Assembly (NCBI RefSeq): GCF_017948485.1
Contig: NZ_JAFFSX010000002.1
Coordinates: 372,001 to 436,000 of the forward strand
Length of the DNA stretch: 64,000 nucleotides
Direction: 5' to 3'
Origin: Streptomyces sp. GESEQ-35
Lineage (GTDB): Bacteria > Actinomycetota > Actinomycetes > Streptomycetales > Streptomycetaceae
In this document: piece after piece, positions 11,442-20,127 of the stretch
Layout of the letters: each line of letters starts with the position of its first letter
Position numbering within the stretch: the stretch's first letter is position 1
Notes under the pieces: generated by a model
The model's database searches: none
What the model saw: only the letters and a program-made list of their open reading frames with translations
What the model was told of the DNA's origin: nothing
Position numbers and translations under genes: made by a program

Positions 11442-11455
11442 GCCCGGCACCGGGC
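11442..11455. terminator. Hairpin between convergent genes
   Basis: GCCCGG-CA-CCGGGC forms a short GC stem 10 bp after the stop of the CBM2 gene and 15 bp before the stop of the converging dehydrogenase gene. It could serve both; there is no T-tract. Confidence 0.4.
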
Positions 11456-11469
11456 GGGCGCCCCAGGTC

Positions 11470-12267
11470 CTACTCGTCCCGCTCCTCGCGGGACAGCCGG
11501 CGCAACAGATCCCTGCTGGCCGTGGCGATCAGCGGGGGCACATCGAGGTCACCGAGCATGTCGGCGGCGGCCTTCATCTCGGCAGTTCTGCGCACGGCGT
11601 GCCGGCGGCTGCCCTCGACCAGCCGATCCAGGGTCGTGGCGTCCGCCCGGGTCAGCTCCTCGGCGATGATCTCCCGCAGCCAGTCCTCGCAGCCCGCGGC
11701 CCGGGCCGCGTCGAGGGCTTCGACGGCGGCCGCCGCCAGGCCCTTGTAGAACACGCTGCGCAGCAGCTTGCGTTCGGCTGCCAGCCCCGCCGGCCCGTCG
11801 AGCACGTCCACGTCGGCGCCGAGGGGGCGGAGCAGCCCGGCGTAGCGCGCGGACCCGGGTCCGGAGGCGAGCATGGCCGTCCGCAGACCTCGCCCGGGCA
11901 CGGTGGCCATCAAGGACACATCGACGAAGTCGATGCCGCTGTCCCCGGCGATCTCGCCGAGGTGCCGCTTCAGCGCGGGTGACGCGGTGTTGAGGTCGGC
12001 CCAGAGGCTGTCGGGAGACGCGCCGGCCAGGCCCGCCCGGAGGGCGTCCACGGCGTCCGAGGCGCTGTTGACGCTGAGGACGAGGTCACTGCCGGCGGCC
12101 GCCTCCGCCTCGCTGCCGGTGTCCACCACGCCCGGGGGCGCCGACACCTTCGGGTCGTAGCCCCGCACGCGCGCACCCGCGGCGACCAAATCGCCCGCGA
12201 TGGCGCCACCCGCCTCTCCCAGGCCGAGTACAGCGATGCGCAGGTCCTCAACAGCGTTGGAGATCAC
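11470..12267 (-). CDS. NAD(P)-dependent oxidoreductase, 6PGDH-like with DUF1932 C-terminus
   Basis: 265-aa cytoplasmic dehydrogenase. An N-terminal Rossmann fold shows LRIAVLGLGEAGGAIAGDLV. The C-terminal all-helical part (RKLLRSVFYKGLAAAAVEAL) matches the DUF1932 domain found in beta-hydroxyacid-dehydrogenase relatives. The GTG at 12267 is preferred: GAGGAG lies about 8 nt upstream, whereas the longer in-frame start would run into the divergent promoter. It is transcribed away from the DUF6282/ABC/tcuAB cluster across a 112-bp region containing a palindromic operator, so it is probably co-controlled with that cluster. The substrate is unknown; a hydroxy-acid intermediate of the neighbouring pathway is the obvious guess. 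Confidence 0.82.
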   Translation of the reverse strand: MISNAVEDLRIAVLGLGEAGGAIAGDLVAAGARVRGYDPKVSAPPGVVDTGSEAEAAAGSDLVLSVNSASDAVDALRAGLAGASPDSLWADLNTASPALKRHLGEIAGDSGIDFVDVSLMATVPGRGLRTAMLASGPGSARYAGLLRPLGADVDVLDGPAGLAAERKLLRSVFYKGLAAAAVEALDAARAAGCEDWLREIIAEELTRADATTLDRLVEGSRRHAVRRTAEMKAAADMLGDLDVPPLIATASRDLLRRLSREERDE

Positions 12268-12318
12268 GGGTACTGCTCCTCGTCGTCTGCGTGGGCGGAA
12301 CACTTTCTGCGCAACCCA

Positions 12319-12366
12319 TTGACGCATCCCAGGTGATTGTTAACAATCTGGCCCACCAAATTGGTG
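12319..12366 (+). promoter_or_regulatory. Promoter with overlapping palindromic operator of the catabolic cluster
   Basis: On the plus strand a -35 TTGACG (12319-12324) is followed by a weak -10 around 12341-12347. The -10 lies inside the perfect palindrome GATTGTTAACAATC (12335-12348). A second palindrome, CACCAA-A-TTGGTG (12354-12366), sits next to the GGGAGG site of the first gene. The first resembles operators of FadR/VanR-type GntR repressors. It lies between divergent genes and could control both. Confidence 0.6.
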
Positions 12367-12379
12367 ACAGGGAGGCGGC

Positions 12380-13330
12380 GTGACCGACCGAGCAGCCGCA
12401 CATCCGACACCGTCGGATCATGCCCGCGCACTCGTCGCGGGGGCCTACGACATCCATCTGCACATCGCGCCCGACCTGATGAACCGCCGCATCGACGATC
12501 TGACCCTCGCGTCCCGCTTCGTCGAGGTCGGCCTCACCGGATTCGTGCTCAAGTCGCACTACGTGCCGACGACGGAACGGGCCGAGGTGGTACGCAACGC
12601 CGTCCCCGGCTTCGGCGCGGTCGGGGCGATCACCCTGAACGGCTCGGTGGGCGGGATGAACCCGGTCGCCGTGGAGATCGCCGGTCGCGGCGGGGCACAG
12701 TTCGTCTGGCTGCCGACGGTGGACAGCGCCAACGAGCGGGCCTGCACGGCGAGCAGTCCCGAGGGCGCCACCCCGCCCATGTGGGTTCAGCTCCAGAACG
12801 AACTGCGGGACGCGGGCATGGCGGCCGACCCGGTGGACGTGACCGGGCGGGACGGCAGGGTACTGGAGATCACCCGGCAGGTGCTCAGGGTGATCGCGGC
12901 GCACGACATGACGCTCGCCACCGGCCATCTCCATTCCGACGAGATCGCCGCCGTCGTGGACGCCGCCGTCGAGGAGGGCGTACGCCGGATCGTGGTCACC
13001 CACCCGGAGTTCACCTCTCAGCGCGTGGGCGTGGAGCGTCAGCGCGCACTCGCCGCCCGGGGCGCCCTGCTCGAACGGTGCTTCACCACCCCCTACACCG
13101 GCAAGGTCTCCTGGGATCTGTGGCTGGAGAACATCAGGGCGGCCGGCCCGGAGCACTCCGTGCTCTCCAGTGATCTCGGGCAGCCCTTCAACCCGCCCGT
13201 GGAGGACGGCCTGGCGCTGCTCGCCGACCGGTTGCTCGCCGCGGGCTTCAGCGAGCCGGAGATACGGACCATGGCCGTGGACAACACCCACTGGCTCGCC
13301 GGGGTGGCGAAGGATCGACAGCAACGATGA
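12380..13330 (+). CDS. DUF6282 family protein, metal-dependent hydrolase-like
   Basis: 316-aa protein starting at GTG 12380 with GGGAGG upstream. Near residue 24 it shows YDIHLHIAPDLMNR; the HxH recalls the metal ligands of amidohydrolase/PHP-type barrels. Further candidate ligands are in TLATGHLHSDE, VVTHPEF and SSDLGQPFNPP. This matches my picture of DUF6282 proteins. It is the first gene of the ABC/tcuAB operon and its stop overlaps the start of the ATPase gene (ATGA). It may hydrolyse or open the imported substrate, but no reaction is established from sequence. Confidence 0.8.
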   Translation: MTDRAAAHPTPSDHARALVAGAYDIHLHIAPDLMNRRIDDLTLASRFVEVGLTGFVLKSHYVPTTERAEVVRNAVPGFGAVGAITLNGSVGGMNPVAVEIAGRGGAQFVWLPTVDSANERACTASSPEGATPPMWVQLQNELRDAGMAADPVDVTGRDGRVLEITRQVLRVIAAHDMTLATGHLHSDEIAAVVDAAVEEGVRRIVVTHPEFTSQRVGVERQRALAARGALLERCFTTPYTGKVSWDLWLENIRAAGPEHSVLSSDLGQPFNPPVEDGLALLADRLLAAGFSEPEIRTMAVDNTHWLAGVAKDRQQR

Positions 13331-14088
13331 ACGGCGTCCTGGAGATCCGGCGGCTGACCAAGCAGTTCGTCAAGGACGACCTGGGGATCGTCGCGTTGCG
13401 CGACCTGACCCTCGGGGTCCAGGAGGGCTGCTTCGTCACGGTCCTCGGCCGCAGCGGCTGCGGCAAGTCGACCATGCTGAACCTGATGTCCGGGCTCATG
13501 CGCCCCACTTCGGGCGTGGTGACGTACCGGGACGAGCCGGTGTCCGGTCCGCGTACCGAGGTCGGCTACATGACCCAGTCCGACACCCTCATGCCCTGGC
13601 GCGACGTCGTCCACAACGTCGAGATGCCGATGGAGATCCAGGGAGTGCAGGCGAAGGAGCGGCGCGCACGCGCGGTGGATCTCATCGAGCGGGTCGGCCT
13701 GACCGGCTTCGAACGTCACTATCCGCGCGAACTGTCCGGCGGTATGCGGCGCCGGGCGAGCCTGGCCAGGATGCTGGCCGGCGACCCGGAGGTGCTGCTG
13801 CTCGACGAGCCCTTCGGCGCACTCGACGCGCAGCTCCGCTCCGTTCTCCAGGCCGAGTTGCTGCGGCTGTGGCAGGGCAGCGGGCAGACCGTGGTGTTCG
13901 TGACGCACGACATCGAGGAGGCGCTGCTGCTCGGCGACCGGGTCGTGGTGCTCGGCCGGGTCGGCCGGGTGGTCCTGGACAAGGTGATCGACCTGCCTAG
14001 GCCGCGCGACGCCGACGAACTGCGGGTGGACCCGCACTTCGTCGGCCTGCACAAGGAGATGACGGCGGCGCTGCGGGAGGCGCGATGA
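13327..14088 (+). CDS. ABC transporter ATP-binding protein, NitT/TauT type
   Basis: 253-aa cytoplasmic ATPase. Walker A is GRSGCGKST, the signature is LSGGMRRRASLARML, Walker B is VLLLDEPFGALD, and the H-loop is FVTHDIEEAL, all typical of SsuB/TauB/NrtD ATPases. It overlaps the gene before it by 4 bp and is followed by the permease (4-bp overlap) and binding-protein genes, so the whole importer is encoded in order. Family members import sulfonates, nitrate, pyrimidine precursors or aromatic acids; the present substrate is better guessed from the downstream enzymes. Confidence 0.94.
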   Translation: MNGVLEIRRLTKQFVKDDLGIVALRDLTLGVQEGCFVTVLGRSGCGKSTMLNLMSGLMRPTSGVVTYRDEPVSGPRTEVGYMTQSDTLMPWRDVVHNVEMPMEIQGVQAKERRARAVDLIERVGLTGFERHYPRELSGGMRRRASLARMLAGDPEVLLLDEPFGALDAQLRSVLQAELLRLWQGSGQTVVFVTHDIEEALLLGDRVVVLGRVGRVVLDKVIDLPRPRDADELRVDPHFVGLHKEMTAALREAR

Positions 14089-14951
14089 GCACGGTCGACG
14101 GAGAGACCGAGACGACGGTGGACGCCGAGAAGACCACTGGTCAGTCGGTCACCGTCCCGCTCGACCGCAGCTGGTGGGAGAGACACGGCGGCAAGGTGAT
14201 CATCTGGGTCGGCCGGCTGGTCTTCGTCGCGGTGCTGCTGGTCGCCTGGGAGCTGTCCGCCGGCCGGCTGTTCGACATCACCTTCACCAGCCGGCCGCTG
14301 GACGTCGTCCACCGGCTCGCCGAGTACCAGCGGGACGGACTGCTCTGGTCCAACACCTGGGTCACCCTCAAGGAAGTCATCCTCGGGTTCACACTCGGCG
14401 CCTCGGCCGGAGCGGTCACGGGATTCGTCCTCGCCTCCCTGCCGACCTTCTACCGGGTCGTCGACCCCTTCATGGTCGCGCTGTACTCGTTGCCGAAGGT
14501 GGCGCTCGCACCGCTGTTCATCGTCTGGTTCGGCATCGGCATGCAGATGAAGGTGCTCCTCGCCGCCGTCACCGTGTTCTTCCTGGTCTTCCTCAACACC
14601 GCGGTGGGGGTGCGTGAGGTCGACCGGGGACTGATCGACGCGGTCCGGCTGATGGGGGGCCGTCGCCGTGACGTGGTCCTGAAGGTGGTCCTTCCCGCTT
14701 CGATGACCGGTGTGCTGACCGGTCTCAAGGTCGCCGTCCCCTACTCGCTGATCGGTGCCGTGATCGGCGAACTGGTCGCGTCCAACCGGGGGTTGGGCTA
14801 CCTGATCAGCGACGCGGCCGCCAACTTCGACACGGCGGGCGTCTTCGCGACGCTCGTGGTGCTGGGGACCATCGCCACCGTCCTGAACCTGCTCGTCGGT
14901 GTGCTTGATCGCAGGGCCAACCGCTGGAAGCCTCTGGAGGTCCGCAAATGA
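14085..14951 (+). CDS. ABC transporter permease, NitT/TauT type
   Basis: 288-aa inner-membrane permease of the BPD_transp_1 family. The first membrane segment follows a ~40-residue cytoplasmic N-terminus (VIIWVGRLVFVAVLLVAWEL), and about six segments are visible. The EAA loop reads DAVRLMGGRRRDVVLKVVLP. Both ends overlap the neighbouring genes by 4 bp. It pairs with the preceding ATPase and following lipoprotein. Confidence 0.93.
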   Translation: MSTVDGETETTVDAEKTTGQSVTVPLDRSWWERHGGKVIIWVGRLVFVAVLLVAWELSAGRLFDITFTSRPLDVVHRLAEYQRDGLLWSNTWVTLKEVILGFTLGASAGAVTGFVLASLPTFYRVVDPFMVALYSLPKVALAPLFIVWFGIGMQMKVLLAAVTVFFLVFLNTAVGVREVDRGLIDAVRLMGGRRRDVVLKVVLPASMTGVLTGLKVAVPYSLIGAVIGELVASNRGLGYLISDAAANFDTAGVFATLVVLGTIATVLNLLVGVLDRRANRWKPLEVRK

Positions 14952-15982
14952 ACGATCTGAACCGTCGGCAACTCGTCAAGGGCATCCTCGCGACCGGAGC
15001 GGTCACCCTGACCGGCGCGGGCTGCGCGGAGTCCGGCGCCTCGACAGCGGTCGGCAAGCTGTCGGTGGGTCAGGTCAGCGCGTCGATCGCGTTCTTCCCG
15101 ATGTTCATCGCGACCGAGAAGGGCTACTTCAAGGACGAGGGCGTCACCTTCGACGACCCGCCGATCCTCGGCAACGGCTCGAAGGTGGCGGCCGCGCTGA
15201 AGTCCGGCAGCATCGAACTCGGCGGTTCCGTGATGACCGACGTCTTCAAACTGTCGGAGGTCGAGAGCGACATCCGCCTCGTCGCCAACCTCGTCGACAA
15301 GTACTACATCGACATCGTCACCGGCGAGAAGTTCGACGGCGCGGCGGTCGACGCCACCCTGGAGAAGCGGATCGAGTCGCTGCGCGGCAAGAAGATCGGC
15401 ATCACCGGGCCGGGCAGCGGCACCGAGGCACTCGTCGTCTACCTCTTCACCAAGGGCGGCATGGACGCCAAGAAGGACGCCGAACTCGTCAACCTCGGCA
15501 GCGAACCCAGCGCGGCCCTCGGAGCGCTCAAGTCCGGCCAGGTCGACGCCCTCTCCTTCGCCCAGCCGCTCGCCCAGCAGGCGGAGGGGGACGGCGTCGG
15601 CACCACCTACATCTCCCCGTGCCGCGGCGACATCCCCGACCTGGTCCACGCCTCCCACGGTGTCCTCTACACCACCGCGAGCATCCAGAAGGACAAGGCC
15701 AAGGAGATAGCCGCCTTCCAGAGAGCGCTGACACGGGCGAGGAAAGACATCCACGGCGACGACTCCGCGGAGGTCAGGAAGCTGCTCGCCGAGTACCGCA
15801 GCGGGATGTCCGAAACGACACTCGACGCGCTGCTTCCCCTGCTGAAGGACGAGATCCCGGCGACCAACGGCTTCAAGCGCTCCTCCTTCGACACCGCGGC
15901 CGAGTTCCACAAGTTCTCCGGCCTCATCGACAAGGACCCCGACTACGACCGACTCGTCCCGTCGAACCTGCGCGAAACGTGA
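14948..15982 (+). CDS. ABC substrate-binding protein, NMT1/TauA-like
   Basis: 344-aa exported binding protein. The N-terminus has a twin-arginine-like NRRQLVKGILATG stretch and a cysteine at TGAGC; the lipobox is atypical, with Gly at -3 instead of Leu. The mature protein starts with KLSVGQVSASIAFFPMFIAT, typical of NMT1/SsuA-like proteins. Its TGA overlaps the GTG of the next gene (GTGA), which couples uptake to the tcuA-like dehydrogenase. It probably recognises a small organic acid; the ligand is not readable. Confidence 0.9.
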   Translation: MNDLNRRQLVKGILATGAVTLTGAGCAESGASTAVGKLSVGQVSASIAFFPMFIATEKGYFKDEGVTFDDPPILGNGSKVAAALKSGSIELGGSVMTDVFKLSEVESDIRLVANLVDKYYIDIVTGEKFDGAAVDATLEKRIESLRGKKIGITGPGSGTEALVVYLFTKGGMDAKKDAELVNLGSEPSAALGALKSGQVDALSFAQPLAQQAEGDGVGTTYISPCRGDIPDLVHASHGVLYTTASIQKDKAKEIAAFQRALTRARKDIHGDDSAEVRKLLAEYRSGMSETTLDALLPLLKDEIPATNGFKRSSFDTAAEFHKFSGLIDKDPDYDRLVPSNLRET

Positions 15983-17367
15983 CTCCGGACGTCGTGGTCA
16001 TCGGCGGCGGCAACGCGGCGATCGTGAGCGCGCTGACCGCCGCCGACACCGGAGCCCGGGTGCTGCTCCTCGAACGCGCACCCGTGGTCTTCCGCGGCGG
16101 CAACAGCCGGCACACCCGCAACATCCGGTGCGCGCACGACACCGGCGACGAGTTCACGACCGGCCCCTACCCCTTCGACGAGCTCTGGCGCGACCTCTGC
16201 GGAGTCGGCGACGGGCCGAGCGACGAGCGGCTCGCCGAGCTGACCGTGCGTCAGTCGACGTCCGCCCCGGCCTGGATGGCCGCCCACGGCGCCCACTGGC
16301 AGCAGGCGCTCACCGGCACGCTCAACCTGGCCCGCACCAACAGGTTCTTCCTCGGCGGCGGCAAGGCACTGCTCAACTCCTACTACCGGACGGCGGAACG
16401 GGCGGCGGTGAGCATCGAATACGACCGCAGGGTCACGCACCTGGATTTCGACGGCGACTCCTGCACCGGCGTACTCACCGACGACGGCCGCCGCATCAGC
16501 GCCGCCTCCGTCATCTGCGCGAGCGGCGGGTTCGAGGCCGACCTCGCCTGGCTGGGCCGCTATTGGGGTGAGGCGGCCAAGGGCTTCCACGTGCGCGGAC
16601 CGTCGTACAACGACGGGGGAGTGCTGCGGGAGCTACTGGACGCCGGTGCTCAACACGCAGGCGAGGAACGCGGATTCCACGCCGTCGCGGTGGACGCCCG
16701 CAGCCCGAAGTACGACGGCGGGATCGCCACCCGCATCGACTCCATCCCCTTCGGCATCGTGGTCAACCGGGACGGCCGCCGCTTCTACGACGAGGGCGAG
16801 GACATCTGGCCCAAGCGGTACGCGATCTGGGGACGGAACATCGCCCTCCAGCCCGGACAGATCGCCTACGCACTGTGGGACGCGAAGGTCCAGGGAGCCT
16901 TCCTGCCGCCCATGTACGGCAGTTACTCGGCGGACACGGTCGAGGAACTCGCCGAGGTGCTGGGCCTGGACAAGCGGGCCGTGGCCGAGACCGTCACCGC
17001 CTTCAACACGGCGGTCGACCGGGGCGGCGCCCCCGCGCGGCCCTTCTCCATGGCCGAGCCGGACGGCAGGACAACCGCCGGACTCGATCCGCCGAAGAGC
17101 AACTGGGCCCAACGCCTGGACACTTCACCGTTCCACGCCGTGCCGATGCGCCCCGGGATCACCTTCACCTACCTCGGCGTCGCCGTCACCGACCGGGCAC
17201 GGGTACGCCGCAGGGACGGCGGAGTCTTCCGCAACCTCTTCGCCGCCGGCGAGATCATGTCGGGGAACATCCTCTCCACCGGCTACCTCGCCGGATTCGG
17301 CATGACCATCGGCACCGTGTGGGGACGCATCGCGGGAAGGGAGGCCGCCCGCCATGCCCTCGGATGA
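15979..17367 (+). CDS. tcuA: FAD-dependent tricarballylate dehydrogenase-like protein TcuA
   Basis: 462-aa flavoprotein of the fumarate reductase/succinate dehydrogenase FAD family. The dinucleotide motif is VVVIGGGNAAIVSALTAADT; a second signature is NSRHTRNIRCAHD, and the C-terminal FAD motif is LFAAGEIMSGNILSTGYLAG. In Salmonella TcuA oxidises tricarballylate to cis-aconitate and passes electrons to TcuB. The GTG at 15979 overlaps the binding-protein stop. It is followed with a 14-bp overlap by tcuB, which strongly supports the assignment. The natural substrate here may be another polycarboxylate, because the neighbouring enzymes differ from the Salmonella operon. Confidence 0.9.
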   Translation: MTPDVVVIGGGNAAIVSALTAADTGARVLLLERAPVVFRGGNSRHTRNIRCAHDTGDEFTTGPYPFDELWRDLCGVGDGPSDERLAELTVRQSTSAPAWMAAHGAHWQQALTGTLNLARTNRFFLGGGKALLNSYYRTAERAAVSIEYDRRVTHLDFDGDSCTGVLTDDGRRISAASVICASGGFEADLAWLGRYWGEAAKGFHVRGPSYNDGGVLRELLDAGAQHAGEERGFHAVAVDARSPKYDGGIATRIDSIPFGIVVNRDGRRFYDEGEDIWPKRYAIWGRNIALQPGQIAYALWDAKVQGAFLPPMYGSYSADTVEELAEVLGLDKRAVAETVTAFNTAVDRGGAPARPFSMAEPDGRTTAGLDPPKSNWAQRLDTSPFHAVPMRPGITFTYLGVAVTDRARVRRRDGGVFRNLFAAGEIMSGNILSTGYLAGFGMTIGTVWGRIAGREAARHALG

Positions 17368-18391
17368 CCTCTCCGGCAAGAACCTCTTCAGCGAGAACCT
17401 TTTCGGTGAGGCGGAACGCCAGCTCACCATCTGCAACTCCTGCCGCTACTGCGCCGGTTACTGCCCCGTCTGGCCCGCCCTTGAGCTGCGTACGGCCCTG
17501 GAAGTCCAGGACATCACCCACCTCGCCAACCTCTGCCACGACTGCGGCGACTGCCTCAGCGCCTGCATGTACGCCCCGCCGCACGAGTTCGCGGTGGACC
17601 CGCCGAGCGTCTTCACCGAGGTCCGGCAGGACACGTACCGCCGCTACATCTGGCCGCACCGCACGCCGGGAGGCTTCGCGACGGGCGTCGCCTTCACCGT
17701 CGTAGGCCTCGTACTCGCCCTGCTGTCCTGGCTGTTCACCGGCCGCCCGTTCACGGTGGCGGACACGCCCGGGGACCCGTACGAGATCCTTCCGCACACA
17801 CCACTGCTGATCGCGGTGGGGGTGCCGAGCCTGTGGGCGGCCGCCATGTTCGGCTGGGCGACGCTTCGGTACTGGCGGGACGTGCATGGCCCCCTCGCCG
17901 ACCTGTTCCGGCTCCGTGTATGGCTGACGACGTTCACGCAGGCCGTGCAGTTGCGGCACATGACCGGGGGCGACGCGGGCTGCGAGGTGCCCGGCCGGCG
18001 GGGATTCCATGTGGTGCTGCTGTACGGCTTCGGGCTGTGCGTGGTGTCGACGACTGCGGCGGCGTTCCTGCAGAACGTGCTCGGCGCGCATCCGCCGTAC
18101 CCCTGGCTGTCCGTTCCCGTGATCAGCGGCAGCGTCGGCGGGATCGCGATGATCGTCGGAGGGACCGGGCTGTGGCTGCGGAGCGGCGGCAGCGGCTTTC
18201 TGTGGGCGCTGATCGTCCTCGCCGCCTCCGGCATGCTCACCCTCCTCCTGCGCGAGACCGTCGCCTTCGGCCCGGTGCTTCTGCTGCATGTGGCCGCGGT
18301 CGTCGTCGCGTTCGGGATCGCGCCGTACACGAAATTCGTCCACGGGATCTTCCGGACGCTGTCCATCCACCACGACAACCTGGAGCGCTGA
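17354..18391 (+). CDS. tcuB: Tricarballylate utilisation Fe-S membrane protein TcuB
   Basis: 345-aa protein. The N-terminal ~110 residues hold two 4Fe-4S cysteine groups, CNSCRYCAGYCPVW and CHDCGDCLSACMY. About six membrane segments follow (for example FATGVAFTVVGLVLALLSWL), several with histidines that could bind haem. In Salmonella TcuB re-oxidises TcuA FADH2 and delivers electrons to the membrane. The gene overlaps tcuA by 14 bp, and the next gene starts 1 bp after its stop. Confidence 0.92.
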   Translation: MPSDDLSGKNLFSENLFGEAERQLTICNSCRYCAGYCPVWPALELRTALEVQDITHLANLCHDCGDCLSACMYAPPHEFAVDPPSVFTEVRQDTYRRYIWPHRTPGGFATGVAFTVVGLVLALLSWLFTGRPFTVADTPGDPYEILPHTPLLIAVGVPSLWAAAMFGWATLRYWRDVHGPLADLFRLRVWLTTFTQAVQLRHMTGGDAGCEVPGRRGFHVVLLYGFGLCVVSTTAAAFLQNVLGAHPPYPWLSVPVISGSVGGIAMIVGGTGLWLRSGGSGFLWALIVLAASGMLTLLLRETVAFGPVLLLHVAAVVVAFGIAPYTKFVHGIFRTLSIHHDNLER

Positions 18392-18392
18392 C

Positions 18393-20003
18393 ATGGGCAA
18401 CACCGCCGCGACGGTCGCGGGTTACATCCGTTCCGCCGGGGCCCGGTTCGTGTTCGCCTACCCCGGAGATCCGATCATCGAGCTGATGGAGGCCCTGCGC
18501 GCCGCCGACGTCGAGGTCGTGCTCGCGGGCCGCGAGGGCACCGCCGTGTTCATGGCCGAGGCCCAGGCGATGGTGACCGGGCGGCCCGGCGTCTGTCTGT
18601 CGACGCTCGGGCCCGGGTCGACCGCGATCGTCAACGGGGTGGCCGCCGCCACCTGGGACCGGGTTCCGCTGCTGGCGATCTCCGGCCAGATCGACGCCGG
18701 ACGCGAGGAGTTGATCACCCATCAGGTGGTGGATCACAAACTGCTCTTCTCGTCGGTCACCAAGTGGGCCGGCCGGATCCACCCCGGATCCGTGGACGCG
18801 GTGATGCGCAAGGCACTCCGCCTGGCCGTCGCCGAACGGCCGGGGGCCGTCCATCTCACCGGCTCCGCCGAGACGTTCGCCGCGTCCGCACCTGACGTCG
18901 GCATCGCCCCGCCGCCGCTCGACGGCGCCGGGGGAGGCGTGCGGGTGTATCGGGTCCCGGGCGGCCCGGACCCCACGGCCGTCCTGCGTTCCGCCCGGCG
19001 TCCGGTGCTGCTGGCCGGGGCGGGCGCGACCCGGTGCGGCGCGTCCGGGGCCCTGCTCCGGCTGGCGGAGGGCGTCGGCGCCCCGGTGGTGGTGTCACCG
19101 ATGGCCAAGGGCGTGTTCCCGGAGGACCACCCGCTCTTCGCCGGCGTCCTCGACATGGCGTGCAATCAGGTCGTGTGGGAGTTCCTGGGCGGCAGCGACC
19201 TCGTCGTGGCCGCCGGATTCGACCCGGTCGAGCTGATCAGGCCGTGGTCCGTGACGGTGCCGGTGCTGCACGTGGACACGACCCCCAACACCGACCAGAT
19301 CTACCCCAGCGACTGCGAAGTTGTCGGGGATGTGTCCGCGAGTCTGGAGTGGCTCGCCGACGGATGGCGCGGCGAACCCCGTTGGAGCGAGCGGGACGTC
19401 GCCGTGCACCGGGAACGGCTCCGCACGGCGTACTACGCGGGCCGCGTCTCCGGCCGCCTCAACCCCACCGACGTCATCGACGTGGTACGCGCGAGCGCAC
19501 CCCCCGAAACCGTCGTCACCTGCGATGTCGGCTCGCACAAGCTCCTCGTGGGCCAGGGCTGGCAGGCCCGCCGACCGCGGAGTGTCCTCATGAGCAACGG
19601 ACTGTCCTCGATGGGCTTCGGACTCCCCGGGGCGATCGCCGCCCAGATGGCGTTGGGCGAGGTTCCCGTGGTCGCGCTGATCGGCGACGGCGGGTTCGCG
19701 ATGGCCGCCACCGAGCTACGACTCGCCGCCGTGCGCGGGTTGCGGCTCGCGGTGGTGGTCTTCGCCGACGGCAGCCTCAACCGCATCGAGCTCAAACAAC
19801 GGGCCCTCGGCTATCCGAGCACGGCGACCCGCCTGAACGACATCGACCTGGTCGCGCTCGCGGCTTCAATGGGCTGCGACGGGGTGCGTGTGACCTCGAC
19901 GGCGGAACTGGAGAAGGCGGCGGCGGCGGGGCTGGCGGGCCTGACGAGGCCGCTGCTGATCGAGGCGCGGGTCGACCCGGCCCAGTACGAGACCCAGTTC
20001 TAG
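18393..20003 (+). CDS. Thiamine-diphosphate enzyme, acetolactate-synthase/decarboxylase-like
   Basis: 536-aa cytoplasmic ThDP enzyme with the usual N-Pyr, central and C-PP domains. The activating glutamate is in AGREGTAVFMAEA and the following STLGPGSTAIVNGVAAATWD is typical of the family. The ThDP/Mg motif is GDGGFAMAATEL...FADGSLN. It could be a decarboxylase or a carboligase; the aldehyde dehydrogenase further on favours a decarboxylase releasing an aldehyde (inference). The ATG at 18393 begins immediately after the tcuB stop. A copy of an interspersed repeat begins 1-2 bp after its stop codon. Confidence 0.87.
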   Translation: MGNTAATVAGYIRSAGARFVFAYPGDPIIELMEALRAADVEVVLAGREGTAVFMAEAQAMVTGRPGVCLSTLGPGSTAIVNGVAAATWDRVPLLAISGQIDAGREELITHQVVDHKLLFSSVTKWAGRIHPGSVDAVMRKALRLAVAERPGAVHLTGSAETFAASAPDVGIAPPPLDGAGGGVRVYRVPGGPDPTAVLRSARRPVLLAGAGATRCGASGALLRLAEGVGAPVVVSPMAKGVFPEDHPLFAGVLDMACNQVVWEFLGGSDLVVAAGFDPVELIRPWSVTVPVLHVDTTPNTDQIYPSDCEVVGDVSASLEWLADGWRGEPRWSERDVAVHRERLRTAYYAGRVSGRLNPTDVIDVVRASAPPETVVTCDVGSHKLLVGQGWQARRPRSVLMSNGLSSMGFGLPGAIAAQMALGEVPVVALIGDGGFAMAATELRLAAVRGLRLAVVVFADGSLNRIELKQRALGYPSTATRLNDIDLVALAASMGCDGVRVTSTAELEKAAAAGLAGLTRPLLIEARVDPAQYETQF

Positions 20004-20004
20004 A

Positions 20005-20060
20005 GCGCCCCGTAAGGGGCGCGGGGAACTGCGCGACCAGCCACGACGCTGCCGCAGACG
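20005..20060 (-). repeat. Streptomyces-type interspersed repeat, copy A
   Basis: Contains the reverse complement of CGTCGTGGCTGGTCGCGCAG followed by TTCCCCGCGCCCC, with a GCGCCCC/GGGGCGC hairpin at one end. It begins directly after the stop of the ThDP enzyme gene. Related copies are at 26213-26287, 30452-30533 and 51860-51941. The hairpin could act as a terminator or processing site. Confidence 0.85.
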
Positions 20061-20127
20061 AAAGACGACCCCCACGGCACGTGCAACAGAACGCTCAGAG
20101 CGTCTCATCGGCAAGAGGGAGCCCGAA

